This document shows, piece after piece, positions 1 to 9,549 of a stretch of DNA of 64,000 nucleotides (positions are counted from its first letter, which is position 1; the number at the start of each line of letters is the position of its first letter). Below the pieces are notes generated by a model. It was not told where the DNA came from and ran no database searches. It saw nothing but the letters and a program-made list of their open reading frames with translations. Source of the stretch: Acidimicrobiaceae bacterium (GTDB lineage: Bacteria > Actinomycetota > Acidimicrobiia > Acidimicrobiales > Aldehydirespiratoraceae); the NCBI GenBank assembly GCA_009835735.1, contig VXWX01000084.1, forward strand, positions 1 to 64,000. Reading direction: 5' to 3'. The position numbers and the translations under genes are program-made.

Positions 1-2
1 AC

Positions 3-401
3 CCTGGGCCGGGGGGCTGGGCTTGGGCGGTGCCGGGCGGGGAGTGGGCCTGCGGCGCCGATCCGGACACCACCAACCAGCGAATGGAGTTGCAGGCGGC
101 ACTGGAGGCGCTGCGGGAGCTGGACGGCCCGGTAGCTGTCGTGTCGGACTCCACCTACGTCGTCAACTGCTTCCGCGACCGGTGGTACGAGGGCTGGAAG
201 CGGAGGGGTTGGAAGAACGCCAACCGCAAGCCGGTGAAGAACCAAGACCTGTGGAAGCCGCTGATCGACCTCTACCTGGACCGGGCCGACCAGGTCACGT
301 TCCGCTGGGTGAAGGGCCACTCCGGCGACGAGTGGAACGAGATCGTCGACCAGCTCGCCGTAGGCGCCGCCACCGACCAGATCTCCCGCCGCGGCCCCTA
401 G
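3..401 (+). CDS. rnhA: Ribonuclease HI, 5'-truncated by window edge
   Basis: Frame is open to the window start (PGPGGWAWAV...). Contains NQRMELQAALEAL, SDSTYVVNCF and WVKGHSGDEWNEIVDQLA motifs of RNase HI. Confidence 0.88.
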   Translation, partial: PGPGGWAWAVPGGEWACGADPDTTNQRMELQAALEALRELDGPVAVVSDSTYVVNCFRDRWYEGWKRRGWKNANRKPVKNQDLWKPLIDLYLDRADQVTFRWVKGHSGDEWNEIVDQLAVGAATDQISRRGP

Positions 402-1309
402 GGGTGCCCGGCTAGTACCGCGTCGAGGCCTGTGGCGATGTCGGGATGGGCGAACTGGAACCCGCGCCGCAGCAGCAGGGCAGGTTCCACCCGGGCGCTG
501 CTGTAGAGCAGGGCCTCGGTGAGCTCGCGACCCAGGCGGGCCCATAGAGCGGGCTTGGGTGTGGGCAGCAGAGTCGGGCGGCGCAGCGCCCGCCCCAGAG
601 CCGCGGTGAGTTCACGGTTGGTGACCGGCTCGGGCGCGGTGAGGTTCACCGGTCCCTCCACGTCGGCCGTCAGCAGCCAGAGCAGTACCTCGATCTCGTC
701 GTGCAGCGTGATCCAACTCATCCACTGCCGGCCACTCCCGATGCGGCCGCCGAGGCCCAGCCTGAAGAAGGGGAGCATCTCGGCCAGCGCACCCCCCGAC
801 TGGCTCAGCACCACGCCGGTGCGGGGATGGGCAACCCGGATGCCGGCATCGCGAGCCGGATCCGCGGCCGTCTCCCAGTCGCGGCACACCTGGGCCAGGA
901 AATCGCGCCCGCCGCTGGACGATTCGTCGAGGCGCTCGTCGCCCCGGTCGCCGTAGTAGCCGATGGCCGACGCCGACACGAGCACGCGCGGCGGCGCGTC
1001 GAGACGGGACAGGGCACCGGCCAGCAGGGCTGTGCCCCGTGTCCGGCTGTCGGCGATGCGTCGCTTCTGGGCGGAGGACCAGCGCCGGGCAGCGATCGGC
1101 TCGCCGGCCAGATGCACCACCGCGTCGAGGCCCTCCAGAGCTTCGCCCTCGATCTGGTCGGCCCCGGGATCCCAGTTCACGGTGGATCCCCGCTGGCCGG
1201 AGGCGCCGGCCGATCTCACCACCCTCACGGTCTGGTGTCCATCAGAGGCCAGACGCTCGACCAGAGCCCGGCCGATGAGTCCGGTGGAGCCTGTGACCGC
1301 TACGCGCAT
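398..1309 (-). CDS. TIGR01777-family NAD(P)-binding epimerase/oxidoreductase
   Basis: 303 aa. MRVAVTGSTGLIGRALVERL, VHLAGEPIAARRW and SASAIGYYGDRGDE are typical of the YfcH/TIGR01777 family. Confidence 0.9.
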   Translation of the reverse strand: MRVAVTGSTGLIGRALVERLASDGHQTVRVVRSAGASGQRGSTVNWDPGADQIEGEALEGLDAVVHLAGEPIAARRWSSAQKRRIADSRTRGTALLAGALSRLDAPPRVLVSASAIGYYGDRGDERLDESSSGGRDFLAQVCRDWETAADPARDAGIRVAHPRTGVVLSQSGGALAEMLPFFRLGLGGRIGSGRQWMSWITLHDEIEVLLWLLTADVEGPVNLTAPEPVTNRELTAALGRALRRPTLLPTPKPALWARLGRELTEALLYSSARVEPALLLRRGFQFAHPDIATGLDAVLAGHP

Positions 1310-1359
1310 AGCTGTACCACTGCGGTTGGTCTAGCATCCCCGCGGTCCGGCCGAAGAGA

Positions 1360-1701
1360 TTGAGGGCTGACGTGGATGAAGACCTGACACCCTCGGACAC
1401 CGGAGCCTTCGATGCCGGACATGCCGGTGCCTCCGACACCGGTAGCCGCAACGCCCAGCCTGCGGCGCGGAAGTGGTCGATCCGGCCCGGGGTGGTCCTA
1501 GCCCTGCTGGTTGCGGCGGCATTGATCGTCTTCGTTGTTCAGAACGACCGCGAGGTGCCGGTCACCTGGTGGTTCGTCGAGGTGAACGGCCCGCTTTGGG
1601 CGGTGATCATCGTGGCTGCAGTAGCCGGAGCGCTGCTGACCGAGATCCTCGGCTGGGTGGTCGGCCGTCGCCGTCGCCGTCGCCGCCGACGCTCGAAGTG
1701 A
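1360..1701 (+). CDS. LapA/DUF1049-like small membrane protein
   Basis: Two hydrophobic helices with VQNDREVPVTWWFVEVNGPLWAVIIVAAVAGALL followed by an Arg-rich tail. Confidence 0.65.
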   Translation: MRADVDEDLTPSDTGAFDAGHAGASDTGSRNAQPAARKWSIRPGVVLALLVAAALIVFVVQNDREVPVTWWFVEVNGPLWAVIIVAAVAGALLTEILGWVVGRRRRRRRRRSK

Positions 1702-1790
1702 GCACCCGCAGGCTGATTCTCGCCGCCCTGCTGTGCGGTCTCGCCATCCTGGTGGCCTTCACCGTCCAGGTGCTGTTGGGCAGGTTCTGA
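1698..1790 (+). CDS. 30-aa single-pass membrane microprotein
   Basis: GTG at 1698 overlaps the TGA of the upstream gene (GTGA). Reads VSTRRLILAALLCGLAILVAFTVQVLLGRF*. Confidence 0.35.
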   Translation: MSTRRLILAALLCGLAILVAFTVQVLLGRF

Positions 1791-1835
1791 ACTCGGTAGG
1801 AACCGGTAGGGTCGCGCCATTATCCGGGAGGCCTT

Positions 1836-3245
1836 GTGAGCGACGCAGCACACGACGTGATCGTCATCGGCGGCGGGCCGGGCGGCTATGCCGCGGCCCT
1901 GTACGGCGCCAGTGCGGGCCTCGACGTCGCGGTGGTCGAGAAGAGCAAGGTGGGCGGCACCTGCCTGCACGTCGGCTGCATCCCGGCCAAGGAACTCTTG
2001 GAGGCCGCCTCGGTGTACCGCACGGTGGCAAGGGCGACTGAGTTCGGTGTGGAGGCGGGCGAGCCCAGCCTCAACTGGTCTGCTGTGCTGGGCCGCAAGC
2101 AGCAGGTCATCGACAAGATGATGGCCGGGCTGTCGTCGGTGCTGGGGCAGCGCAAGGTGACCATCTATGAGGGCGTCGGCTCCTTCGGCCCGTCCGGCAC
2201 GGTGCTGGCGGCTGGGGCCGACGGCTCTGAGCGCACGCTGTCCGGAGGCTCGATCATCCTGGCCTCGGGTTCGACCCCCCGGACCATCGGGGGCTTCGAG
2301 GTCGACGGCGAGCTGGTGGTGACCTCCGACGAGTTGTTCTCGATCAACAGGCTGCCCGCCTCGGCCGCAGTCATCGGCGGCGGCGCCATCGGCTGCGAGT
2401 TCGCTTCGATGATGGGCGACCTGGGAACCGAGGTCACCGTTCTGGAGGCTCTCCCCAACATCCTGACCGGCTGCGACGTCGAGGTGGCCAAGGTAGTGAG
2501 GCGGTCGTTCCGCAAGCGGGGGATCGAGGTGCACACCGGCGTGACGGTGCACGGTCATGAGCCTCGACCGGACCGCTCCGGCACCGTGGTCTCCTTCGGG
2601 GAGGGCAAGCAGGTCGACGTGGAGATGGTCGTGGTGGCGGTGGGCCGCCGGCCCCGCACGGAGGACTTGGGACTTGACTCGGCCGGCGTGGAGCTGGACG
2701 ACCGCGGCTTCGTGGCGGTCGACGGCCGCTGCCGCACGACCGCTGAGGGCGTGTGGGCTGTGGGCGACGTGGTCGACAGCCCGCAGCTGGCCCACACCGC
2801 CTTCGCCGAGGGCATGCTCGCCATCTGCGACATCCTGGGCGAGGACCCCGACCCCCTCGACTACCACGGCACGCCCTGGTGCATCTACTGCCACCCCGAG
2901 GTGGCCTTCGCCGGGCACACCGAGCAGAGCGCGATCGACGCCGGATTCCAAGTGGTGACCTCGATGCACCGCTACATGGCCAACGGCCGGGCCCAGATCT
3001 TGGGCGAGACCGAGGGCCTGGTGAAGGTGGTCGCCGAGAAGCAGGCCGACGGCACCGGCGGCCGCATCCTCGGGGTTCACATGGCGGGGCCATGGGTGAC
3101 CGAGCAGTTGGGCCAGGCCTACTTCGCGGTGAACTGGGAAGCGACGGTCGACGATGTCGCCCGTCTGATACAACCCCATCCAACCATGAGCGAGCTGTTC
3201 GGCGAGACGATCCTGTCCCTGACGGGCCGCTCGCTCCACGGGTAA
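1836..3245 (+). CDS. lpdA: Dihydrolipoyl dehydrogenase (E3)
   Basis: 469 aa. FAD motif GGGPGGYAAALYGA, redox motif GGTCLHVGCIPAKELLEAA, C-terminal HPTMSE. SD-like gggagg upstream. Confidence 0.95.
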   Translation: MSDAAHDVIVIGGGPGGYAAALYGASAGLDVAVVEKSKVGGTCLHVGCIPAKELLEAASVYRTVARATEFGVEAGEPSLNWSAVLGRKQQVIDKMMAGLSSVLGQRKVTIYEGVGSFGPSGTVLAAGADGSERTLSGGSIILASGSTPRTIGGFEVDGELVVTSDELFSINRLPASAAVIGGGAIGCEFASMMGDLGTEVTVLEALPNILTGCDVEVAKVVRRSFRKRGIEVHTGVTVHGHEPRPDRSGTVVSFGEGKQVDVEMVVVAVGRRPRTEDLGLDSAGVELDDRGFVAVDGRCRTTAEGVWAVGDVVDSPQLAHTAFAEGMLAICDILGEDPDPLDYHGTPWCIYCHPEVAFAGHTEQSAIDAGFQVVTSMHRYMANGRAQILGETEGLVKVVAEKQADGTGGRILGVHMAGPWVTEQLGQAYFAVNWEATVDDVARLIQPHPTMSELFGETILSLTGRSLHG

Positions 3246-3254
3246 GGACTGCTG

Positions 3255-4691
3255 ATGGCCGACATCATGATGCCCCAGCTGGGAGAGACGGTCACCGAGG
3301 GGACCATCACCCGATGGTTCAAGCAGGTTGGTGACGAGGTCGCCCTCGACGAGGCGCTCTTCGAGATCTCCACCGACAAGGTCGACACCGAGGTGCCGTC
3401 CCCAGTGGAGGGGGTGCTGTCGGAGATCCTCGCCGGCGAGGGTGACCTTGTGGAGGTCGGGCAGGTCCTGGCCCGCGTCGGCGATTCGGGAGATGCCCCG
3501 CCCGCCGAGCCGCCGGCCGCTGAGCCGGTTGAGGAAGTGGTCGAGCCGGCGGCTGCTGAGCCGGTGCAGGAAGTGGTGGAGCCCCCTGCGGCCGCGCCGG
3601 TGCAGCAAGTGGTGGAACCGCCTGCCGCCCCCGAGCAGCCGTCCGAAGCAGTCGAGACGCCGGCCGAGCCGGAGGAGCCGAAGTCCGCTGGGGCGTTCCG
3701 GGCGGCAGGGATCGTGCTGTCGCCGGTCGTGCGCCGGCTGATCAGCGAGAACAACCTCGATCCGTCCACTCTGACCGGCACCGGCCTCGGCGGGCGCATC
3801 ACCCGCGCCGACGTCGAGCAAGCCATAAGGGCCCGCGCCTCGAGCGAGGGCGAGGCAACTGCCGAGGCTCCGGCTGCCGCTGAGGCTGAGCCCCCGCCTC
3901 CGGCTGCCGCGCCTGAGGAGCGCAAGCCCTCACGCCGGGCCAGGCGATCGGCCGCGCCCGCAGTGGTGGTCCGCAGCGGCGACAGCGTGGTGCCCCTCAA
4001 CAACATCCGGCGGCGTACCGCGGAGCACATGGTGATGTCCAAGCAGACATCGCCTCACGTTCTCACCGCCATAGAGGTCGACTACGAGGGGGTGGAGAAG
4101 GTCCGCCGGTCCGCCAAACAGGCATGGAAGGCGGAGGAGGGCTTCAGCCTCACCTATCTGCCATTCATCGCCAGGGCCGTGATCGACGCCCTGCGCGACT
4201 ACCCGCATCTCAATGCCAGTTTCGGAGGGGACGAACTGGTGGTCCATGCCGGCGTCAACCTGGCCGTCGCGGTGGACATCGACTTCCAGGGCCTGCTGGC
4301 TCCTGTGATCCACGGCGCCGAGGGCAAGCGCCTCCGCCAGATCGCCCGGGATATCGTGGATCTGGCCAACCGGGCCCGCAGCCGCAAGCTCGGACCCGAC
4401 GACCTGGCCGGAGGCACGTTCACCCTCACCAACGCCGGCCAGTACGGGACGATGATGCAGTTCCCGATCATCAACCAGCCGCAGGTGGCCATCCTGAGCA
4501 CCGATGGCGTCTCCCGCAAGCCGGTGGTGGTGACCGACACCTACGGAAACGAGTCCATCGCCATCCACTCGATGGGCGTGCTCGCCATGGCCTGGGACCA
4601 CCGAGCGTTCGACGGCGCGTACGCGGCCGCGTTCCTCCACCGGACCAAGGAGATCATCGAGACCCGCGACTGGGAGGCTGAGATCCGCTGA
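3255..4691 (+). CDS. 2-oxo acid dehydrogenase dihydrolipoamide acyltransferase (E2), one lipoyl domain
   Basis: Lipoyl motif EISTDKVDTEVPSP, E3/E1-binding region, catalytic domain with HRAFDGAYAAAFL. Confidence 0.94.
   Translation: MADIMMPQLGETVTEGTITRWFKQVGDEVALDEALFEISTDKVDTEVPSPVEGVLSEILAGEGDLVEVGQVLARVGDSGDAPPAEPPAAEPVEEVVEPAAAEPVQEVVEPPAAAPVQQVVEPPAAPEQPSEAVETPAEPEEPKSAGAFRAAGIVLSPVVRRLISENNLDPSTLTGTGLGGRITRADVEQAIRARASSEGEATAEAPAAAEAEPPPPAAAPEERKPSRRARRSAAPAVVVRSGDSVVPLNNIRRRTAEHMVMSKQTSPHVLTAIEVDYEGVEKVRRSAKQAWKAEEGFSLTYLPFIARAVIDALRDYPHLNASFGGDELVVHAGVNLAVAVDIDFQGLLAPVIHGAEGKRLRQIARDIVDLANRARSRKLGPDDLAGGTFTLTNAGQYGTMMQFPIINQPQVAILSTDGVSRKPVVVTDTYGNESIAIHSMGVLAMAWDHRAFDGAYAAAFLHRTKEIIETRDWEAEIR
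3522..3629 (+). repeat. Three tandem 36-nt units in the E2 linker
   Basis: Units at 3522-3557, 3558-3593 and 3594-3629 encode E/A-P-V-(E/Q)-(E/Q)-VVEP-(A/P)AA-type repeats. Confidence 0.85.
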
Positions 4692-4699
4692 GCGAGTCG

Positions 4700-6424
4700 G
4701 TGGTGGCCGCTGACCGGCCCGTGCTGCGGATCCGCTGGCTCGGCCGTGTGTCCTACCACGATGCCCTGGCACTCCAACGCCGCCTCCACGGCCACTCCGC
4801 CGACGACCACCTCCTCCTGCTCGAGCATCCCCATGTGGTGACCCTGGGCCGCCGGGGCCGGCGCGAGCATCTGCTGGTGGACGTCGAAGCGTTGGGCGGC
4901 TCGGTGGTGGAGACCGACCGGGGTGGAGAGGTCACCTACCACGGACCCGGGCAGCTGGTGGGCTATCCGATTCTCACCGTGCCCGGCCGGCGCGGCGGCG
5001 GGATGGCGGACACCGCCGCCTACGTGGGCGGCGTGGAGCAACTGTTGATCGACGTTCTGGCCGATCTAGGGCTGGAGGCGGGACGTCTCGAGCGCCACAC
5101 CGGGGTGTGGGTCGACCCCGAAGGCCTGCGGCCCCGCAAGATCGCGGCCATCGGCGTGCGGCTGTCGCGGGCCCGCTCCATGCACGGCTTCGCGCTCAAC
5201 GTCGATCCCGACCTGGAGTGGTTCGCTCGGATCGTGCCCTGCGGGATCACCGGTCTGGGAGTGACGTCTCTGTCGGCTGAGGACATCGACGTGTCGATGC
5301 GGGAGGTTGTCGACCTCGTGGCGCAACGGGCTGCCGGGACATGGGGCTCGCACGGTCGCATCGACCGGGCCGATGTTGCCCACCGGGTGGCTCCTGCCGA
5401 CATGGCCCAGTTCACCCAAGACGCCGCCAATGGCTCGGCGGATGCCGGTACGGCGCCGGACGGCAGCCCGGCGGCCGAGGGAGTGTCGCTTCGCCTGCTG
5501 GGCCGGCTCGAGGCTGCCCGGCTGGACGGCGAGAGCCATGAGCCGGTGCCACTGCGGTCACGCAAGCCGGAATGGATGCGAGTGCCGCTCAGCACCGGGC
5601 CGGTGTTCCACGAGGTCCGCTCCACGCTGCGCGGCCTCGACCTCGTGACCGTATGCGAGGAGGCCGGTTGCCCAAACATCTCGGAGTGTTGGAACGACGG
5701 CACCGCAACCTTCATGATCCTCGGCGAGCGCTGCACCCGGGCCTGCGGGTTCTGCCTGGTCGACACCCGCCGCCCCGGTCCTGTGGACACAGCGGAGCCG
5801 GAGCGAGTGGCCACCGCCGCCGTCCGGATGGGCCTCGAGCACGTGGTCGTGACGATGGTGGCCCGCGATGATCTGGCCGACGGGGGAGCGGCCGTCGTGG
5901 CGGAGACGGTGGCCGCGGTCCGGCGTCGCCTGCCCGCCGCCCGTGTCGAGACGTTGATAAGTGACCTCGGTGGTGAGGCAGCCGCCCTCCAGACTGTGTT
6001 CGATGCCCGCCCCGACGTGCTCAACCACAACATCGAGACCGTGGCCCGGCTCCAGCGGGCCGTGCGACCGTCGGCCGGCTACGCCCGCAGCCTGGCGGTG
6101 TTGGCCAGGGCAAAGGCAGAGGGACTGACCACCAAGTCCTCGATCATCGCCGGCATGGGCGAGACCCACGACGAGGTCGTGCAGACCCTGGCCGACCTGC
6201 ACGCAGCCGGAACCGACATCGTCACCATCGGCCAGTACCTGCGGCCCAGCGCCCGCCATCTTCCGGTTGATCGCTGGTGGCCGCCGGAGGCATTCAAGCG
6301 GTGGAAGGAACTCGGCGAGTCGATGGGCATCAGCCATGTCGAGGCCTCGCCCCTGACCCGTTCCAGTTATCACGCCCGTCAGGCCGCCGACGCCGCCGTC
6401 GAGGCGAGCGCAGCACAAACCTAG
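4700..6424 (+). CDS. Fused octanoyltransferase (LipB) - lipoyl synthase (LipA)
   Basis: One 574-aa ORF. The N-terminal half has LipB motifs (RGGEVTYHGPGQLVGYPI, RKIAAIGVRLSR, MHGFALNV). The C-terminal half has LipA motifs (EEAGCPNISECW, CTRACGFCLVDTRRPGP, GMGETHDEV, GQYLRPSARHLPV). Confidence 0.93.
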   Translation: MVAADRPVLRIRWLGRVSYHDALALQRRLHGHSADDHLLLLEHPHVVTLGRRGRREHLLVDVEALGGSVVETDRGGEVTYHGPGQLVGYPILTVPGRRGGGMADTAAYVGGVEQLLIDVLADLGLEAGRLERHTGVWVDPEGLRPRKIAAIGVRLSRARSMHGFALNVDPDLEWFARIVPCGITGLGVTSLSAEDIDVSMREVVDLVAQRAAGTWGSHGRIDRADVAHRVAPADMAQFTQDAANGSADAGTAPDGSPAAEGVSLRLLGRLEAARLDGESHEPVPLRSRKPEWMRVPLSTGPVFHEVRSTLRGLDLVTVCEEAGCPNISECWNDGTATFMILGERCTRACGFCLVDTRRPGPVDTAEPERVATAAVRMGLEHVVVTMVARDDLADGGAAVVAETVAAVRRRLPAARVETLISDLGGEAAALQTVFDARPDVLNHNIETVARLQRAVRPSAGYARSLAVLARAKAEGLTTKSSIIAGMGETHDEVVQTLADLHAAGTDIVTIGQYLRPSARHLPVDRWWPPEAFKRWKELGESMGISHVEASPLTRSSYHARQAADAAVEASAAQT

Positions 6425-6434
6425 GCTTACGGCC

Positions 6435-7538
6435 ATGTTCGCCAGTCGGCTCGACCGGGCTCGGGCGTTGATGGCCGACCAGAGCGTCGACGTGCTCATG
6501 CTGTCGGTCGGGGCCGACCTGCCGTACTTCTGCGGCTACGAGGCCATGCCGCTCGAGCGTCTCACCATGCTGGTCGTGCCCCGCGACGGCGAAGCCACCC
6601 TGGTCGTGCCCCGGATGGAGGCTCCCCGGGTAGTGGAGCGTCCCGAAGTGTTCGGGATGAGGCCCTGGGACGAGACCGAGGACCCGGTGGACATCGTGAC
6701 CCGCCTGGCCGGATCGGCGTCCGTGGCCGCAGTGGGGGACCACATGTGGTCACGGTTCCTGGTGGAGTTGATGGGGGCCATGCCGGACGCGGTGTGGAGG
6801 CGGGGCTCGGATGTCACCGCTCCGATCCGCTCAGTGAAGACTGCCGATGAGATCGAGCGCCTGCGGGCCGCGGCCGCGGCGGTGGACCGGATCGCGGGTC
6901 GGCTCCAGCGGGGTGAGATCGAGCTGTTGGGACTGACCGAGGCCGAGGTCTCGGCCGAGTTGGGCCGCCAGATCCTGGCCGAGGGCCACGACCGGGTGAA
7001 CTTCGCCATCGTGGCCGCCGGCGCCAACGCGGCCAGCCCCCATCACGAGCCCGGCCCGCGGATTGTCGGCCCGGACGAGGTCGTGCTGTGCGACTTCGGC
7101 GGCACGATGGTGGGAGACGACGGCGTGGGGTACTGCTCCGACATCACCCGCTGCGTGTACACCGGTGAGCCGCCAAGCGAGTTCGACGAGCTCTACGGAG
7201 TCCTCTTCGAAGCGCAGGCGGCCGGCGTGGCCGCGGCGGCCGCGGGCACGCCCGCTCAGGATGTGGACCGGGCGGCACGGTCGATCATTGCCGCGGCCGG
7301 CTACGGCGACTACTTCGTGCACCGCACCGGCCACGGGATCGGAACCGAGGCTCACGAGGACCCCTACATCGTGGAGGGCAACGACCAGCCGCTGGCGGCC
7401 GGCAACGCCTTCTCGGTGGAGCCGGGGATCTACGTGCCCGGCCGATGGGGGGCTCGCCTCGAGGACATCGTTGCCATCTCGCCGGCCGGTCCCGACCCCC
7501 TCAACCGCGCCGACCACCACTTGGCCGTCGTCGCCTGA
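6435..7538 (+). CDS. M24 family Xaa-Pro peptidase
   Basis: Creatinase N-domain plus M24 motifs LCDFGGTMVGDDGVGYCSDITR, HRTGHGIGTEAHEDPYI and VEPGIYV. TAGGCT 7 nt before ATG. Confidence 0.92.
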   Translation: MFASRLDRARALMADQSVDVLMLSVGADLPYFCGYEAMPLERLTMLVVPRDGEATLVVPRMEAPRVVERPEVFGMRPWDETEDPVDIVTRLAGSASVAAVGDHMWSRFLVELMGAMPDAVWRRGSDVTAPIRSVKTADEIERLRAAAAAVDRIAGRLQRGEIELLGLTEAEVSAELGRQILAEGHDRVNFAIVAAGANAASPHHEPGPRIVGPDEVVLCDFGGTMVGDDGVGYCSDITRCVYTGEPPSEFDELYGVLFEAQAAGVAAAAAGTPAQDVDRAARSIIAAAGYGDYFVHRTGHGIGTEAHEDPYIVEGNDQPLAAGNAFSVEPGIYVPGRWGARLEDIVAISPAGPDPLNRADHHLAVVA

Positions 7539-7606
7539 GCGGTCGGCGCTGCCGCCAGAGGCCGAGCGGAAGGGAGCCATCCATGAGGGAGTACGCATCG
7601 CCCCGA

Positions 7607-7655
7607 GCGAGGCCGTGGCCCGAGCGGCCCGTGAGCGGAGCGAACAAGAGCGGGA
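7607..7655 (+). repeat. Dispersed 49-bp intergenic repeat, copy A
   Basis: GCGAGGCCGTGGCCCGAGCGGCCCGTGAGCGGAGCGAACAAGAGCGGGA; near-identical copies at 11984, 32109 (minus) and 50712 (partial). Confidence 0.85.
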
Positions 7656-7704
7656 ATGACATCGCGGCGACGCGACGAGATCTCGCCTATGCGAGAGGCC
7701 ACTA

Positions 7705-8559
7705 GTGGTCGAACTCGACGCCGCCACCCTGCTGGTCGGCTGGGCCGCGGGCGGCTGGTTCTTCCTATGGGTGACCACCCGCCGCCGCGAGGTCGGGCTC
7801 GGATACGGATGGCTGATGCGGGGAGTGTTCTTGGCTTTGGCCGGGGGCTCCCTGGTCACTGCGCTCCTGGCCGAGCCGATCTGGAGCCGCGAGGTGGCCA
7901 CGATGGTCTTCGTCTGCGTCGGGCTTGTCGCGGGAGCGGTTTCGGTGGCCCGACGGTCGGCGGGTGTGGCCGGTCAGCGGGCCCAGGCGGCGCGCCGGTC
8001 GGCCCGGGTGGCCGAGATGACCGGCATCGACCGGGCCGAGACCCGCTTCGATCCCGATGCGCCCGAGTTCCCTCCGGTGCTGGATCTGCTCGCGGCGACG
8101 GTCGGCCTGCTAGCGGTCCTACTGGGGGCGTTGGCGGCCGGGGGCCCTGCCGGGCTGGCGGTGGCTCGCACCCTCGTCGGCGCCCTGTTCTGCGGGGCGG
8201 TGTTGAGCGCAATGCTGCTGGGCCACTGGTACCTCGTCCAGCCCGGACTGGCCCGCGGGCCGCTGCTGGAGATGATCCGGGCCGCGGCGGTGCTCTGGGT
8301 GCCCGAGACGATCGTGATGCTGTGGCCTACGGGCATGGTGTCGGTGCTCAACGGCACCATCGACGACGGCTACAACGGCCTGCTGGGTTGGTTCTGGGTG
8401 GCCTCCACCGCCGCGACACTGGTGCTGGTGGCGGTGGCCAGGGCCGCGCTGCGCGAGCGCCAGTACTCCGCGGTGATGGCCGCCACCGGCCTGGTGTACC
8501 TGGCCATAGTCACCGCCTTCGGCCAGGATCTGGTGGCCCGCATCCTGCTTGCCCCCTAA
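7705..8559 (+). CDS. Multi-pass membrane protein of unknown function
   Basis: 284 aa with multiple hydrophobic helices; no recognised domain. Confidence 0.7.
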   Translation: MVELDAATLLVGWAAGGWFFLWVTTRRREVGLGYGWLMRGVFLALAGGSLVTALLAEPIWSREVATMVFVCVGLVAGAVSVARRSAGVAGQRAQAARRSARVAEMTGIDRAETRFDPDAPEFPPVLDLLAATVGLLAVLLGALAAGGPAGLAVARTLVGALFCGAVLSAMLLGHWYLVQPGLARGPLLEMIRAAAVLWVPETIVMLWPTGMVSVLNGTIDDGYNGLLGWFWVASTAATLVLVAVARAALRERQYSAVMAATGLVYLAIVTAFGQDLVARILLAP

Positions 8560-8636
8560 ACTCGATTGGGCGGTGCGGAGGCCTGCGCGCCGGGTTCCGG
8601 CTACGCCGGGCTCGGGCCGATGCGAGGAGGCCAACA

Positions 8637-9512
8637 GTGCCGAGAGTGATCTGGAAGGGATCGATCAGCTTCGGACTGGTCACGATTCCCGTGCAGCTCT
8701 TCAGCGCGGTGAGCCGCAAGAACGTGCGCTTCAACCAACTCGACGCCGAGACGGGGGCCCGGGTGCGCCACAAGAGGGTGTCGTCGGCCGACGGATCGGA
8801 ACTGCCGCCCGAGCGGATCGTCAAGGGCTACGAGCTGCCTTCGGGCGACTACGTCACCGTCACCGACCGCGAGCTGGACGAGCTGGCCCCGGTCGCGGCC
8901 CGCACCATCGACATCGACGCCTTCATCGACCTCGCCGACATCGATCCCGTCTTCTACGACAGCGCCTACCACCTGGTTCCCGACGAGGCCGCGGCCAAGC
9001 CCTACAAGCTGCTGGCCGAGGCCATGGATGAGGCTGACAAGGTGGCCATCTGCGGCTTCGTGATGCGCTCCAAGCAGCATCTGGCCGCCATCCGTCCGGT
9101 CGACGGGCGGCTGATGCTGTCGACCATGGTCTACTCCGACGAACTGGTCGCACCCGACGAGATCGACGGCTTCGACGGGCTCGGCGACATAGAGGTGGAG
9201 GAGCGCGAGACAGCCATGGCCCGCCAGCTCATCGCCGCCCTCGAGGCCCAGTTCGAGCCGGGCCGCTACACCGACTCCTACCGGGAGGCGGTGCTGGAGA
9301 TGATCGAGCGCAAGGCGTCCGGTGACACCACGGTCACAGTGGCCTCGGCCGCTCCGACCTCGGACACGGTCGTGGACCTGATGGCCGCGCTGGAGGCTTC
9401 GGTAGCGGCGGCCAAGGAGGCTCGCAAGCGTCACCCGACCGGGGGCGAGGCCGCCGCGGAGCCGGACGCGAAGCGCGAGGAACCGGCGAGGAAGATCCGC
9501 AAGTCGGCCTGA
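8637..9512 (+). CDS. ku: Ku protein (bacterial NHEJ)
   Basis: GTG start at 8637: VPRVIWKGSISFGLVTIPVQLFSAV; C-terminal Lys/Arg-rich tail. The longer ORF from 7656 is out-of-frame read-through. Confidence 0.93.
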   Translation: MPRVIWKGSISFGLVTIPVQLFSAVSRKNVRFNQLDAETGARVRHKRVSSADGSELPPERIVKGYELPSGDYVTVTDRELDELAPVAARTIDIDAFIDLADIDPVFYDSAYHLVPDEAAAKPYKLLAEAMDEADKVAICGFVMRSKQHLAAIRPVDGRLMLSTMVYSDELVAPDEIDGFDGLGDIEVEERETAMARQLIAALEAQFEPGRYTDSYREAVLEMIERKASGDTTVTVASAAPTSDTVVDLMAALEASVAAAKEARKRHPTGGEAAAEPDAKREEPARKIRKSA

Positions 9513-9549
9513 GGGGTCGAGCGGGGCGGGTCGCAGTTCGGGCGGATCA

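Noticed and set aside
1539-3821. 760-aa minus-strand ORF opposite lpdA/E2
   Set aside because: Shadow ORF typical of GC-rich DNA; His/Gly/Arg-rich, antisense to well-recognised genes.
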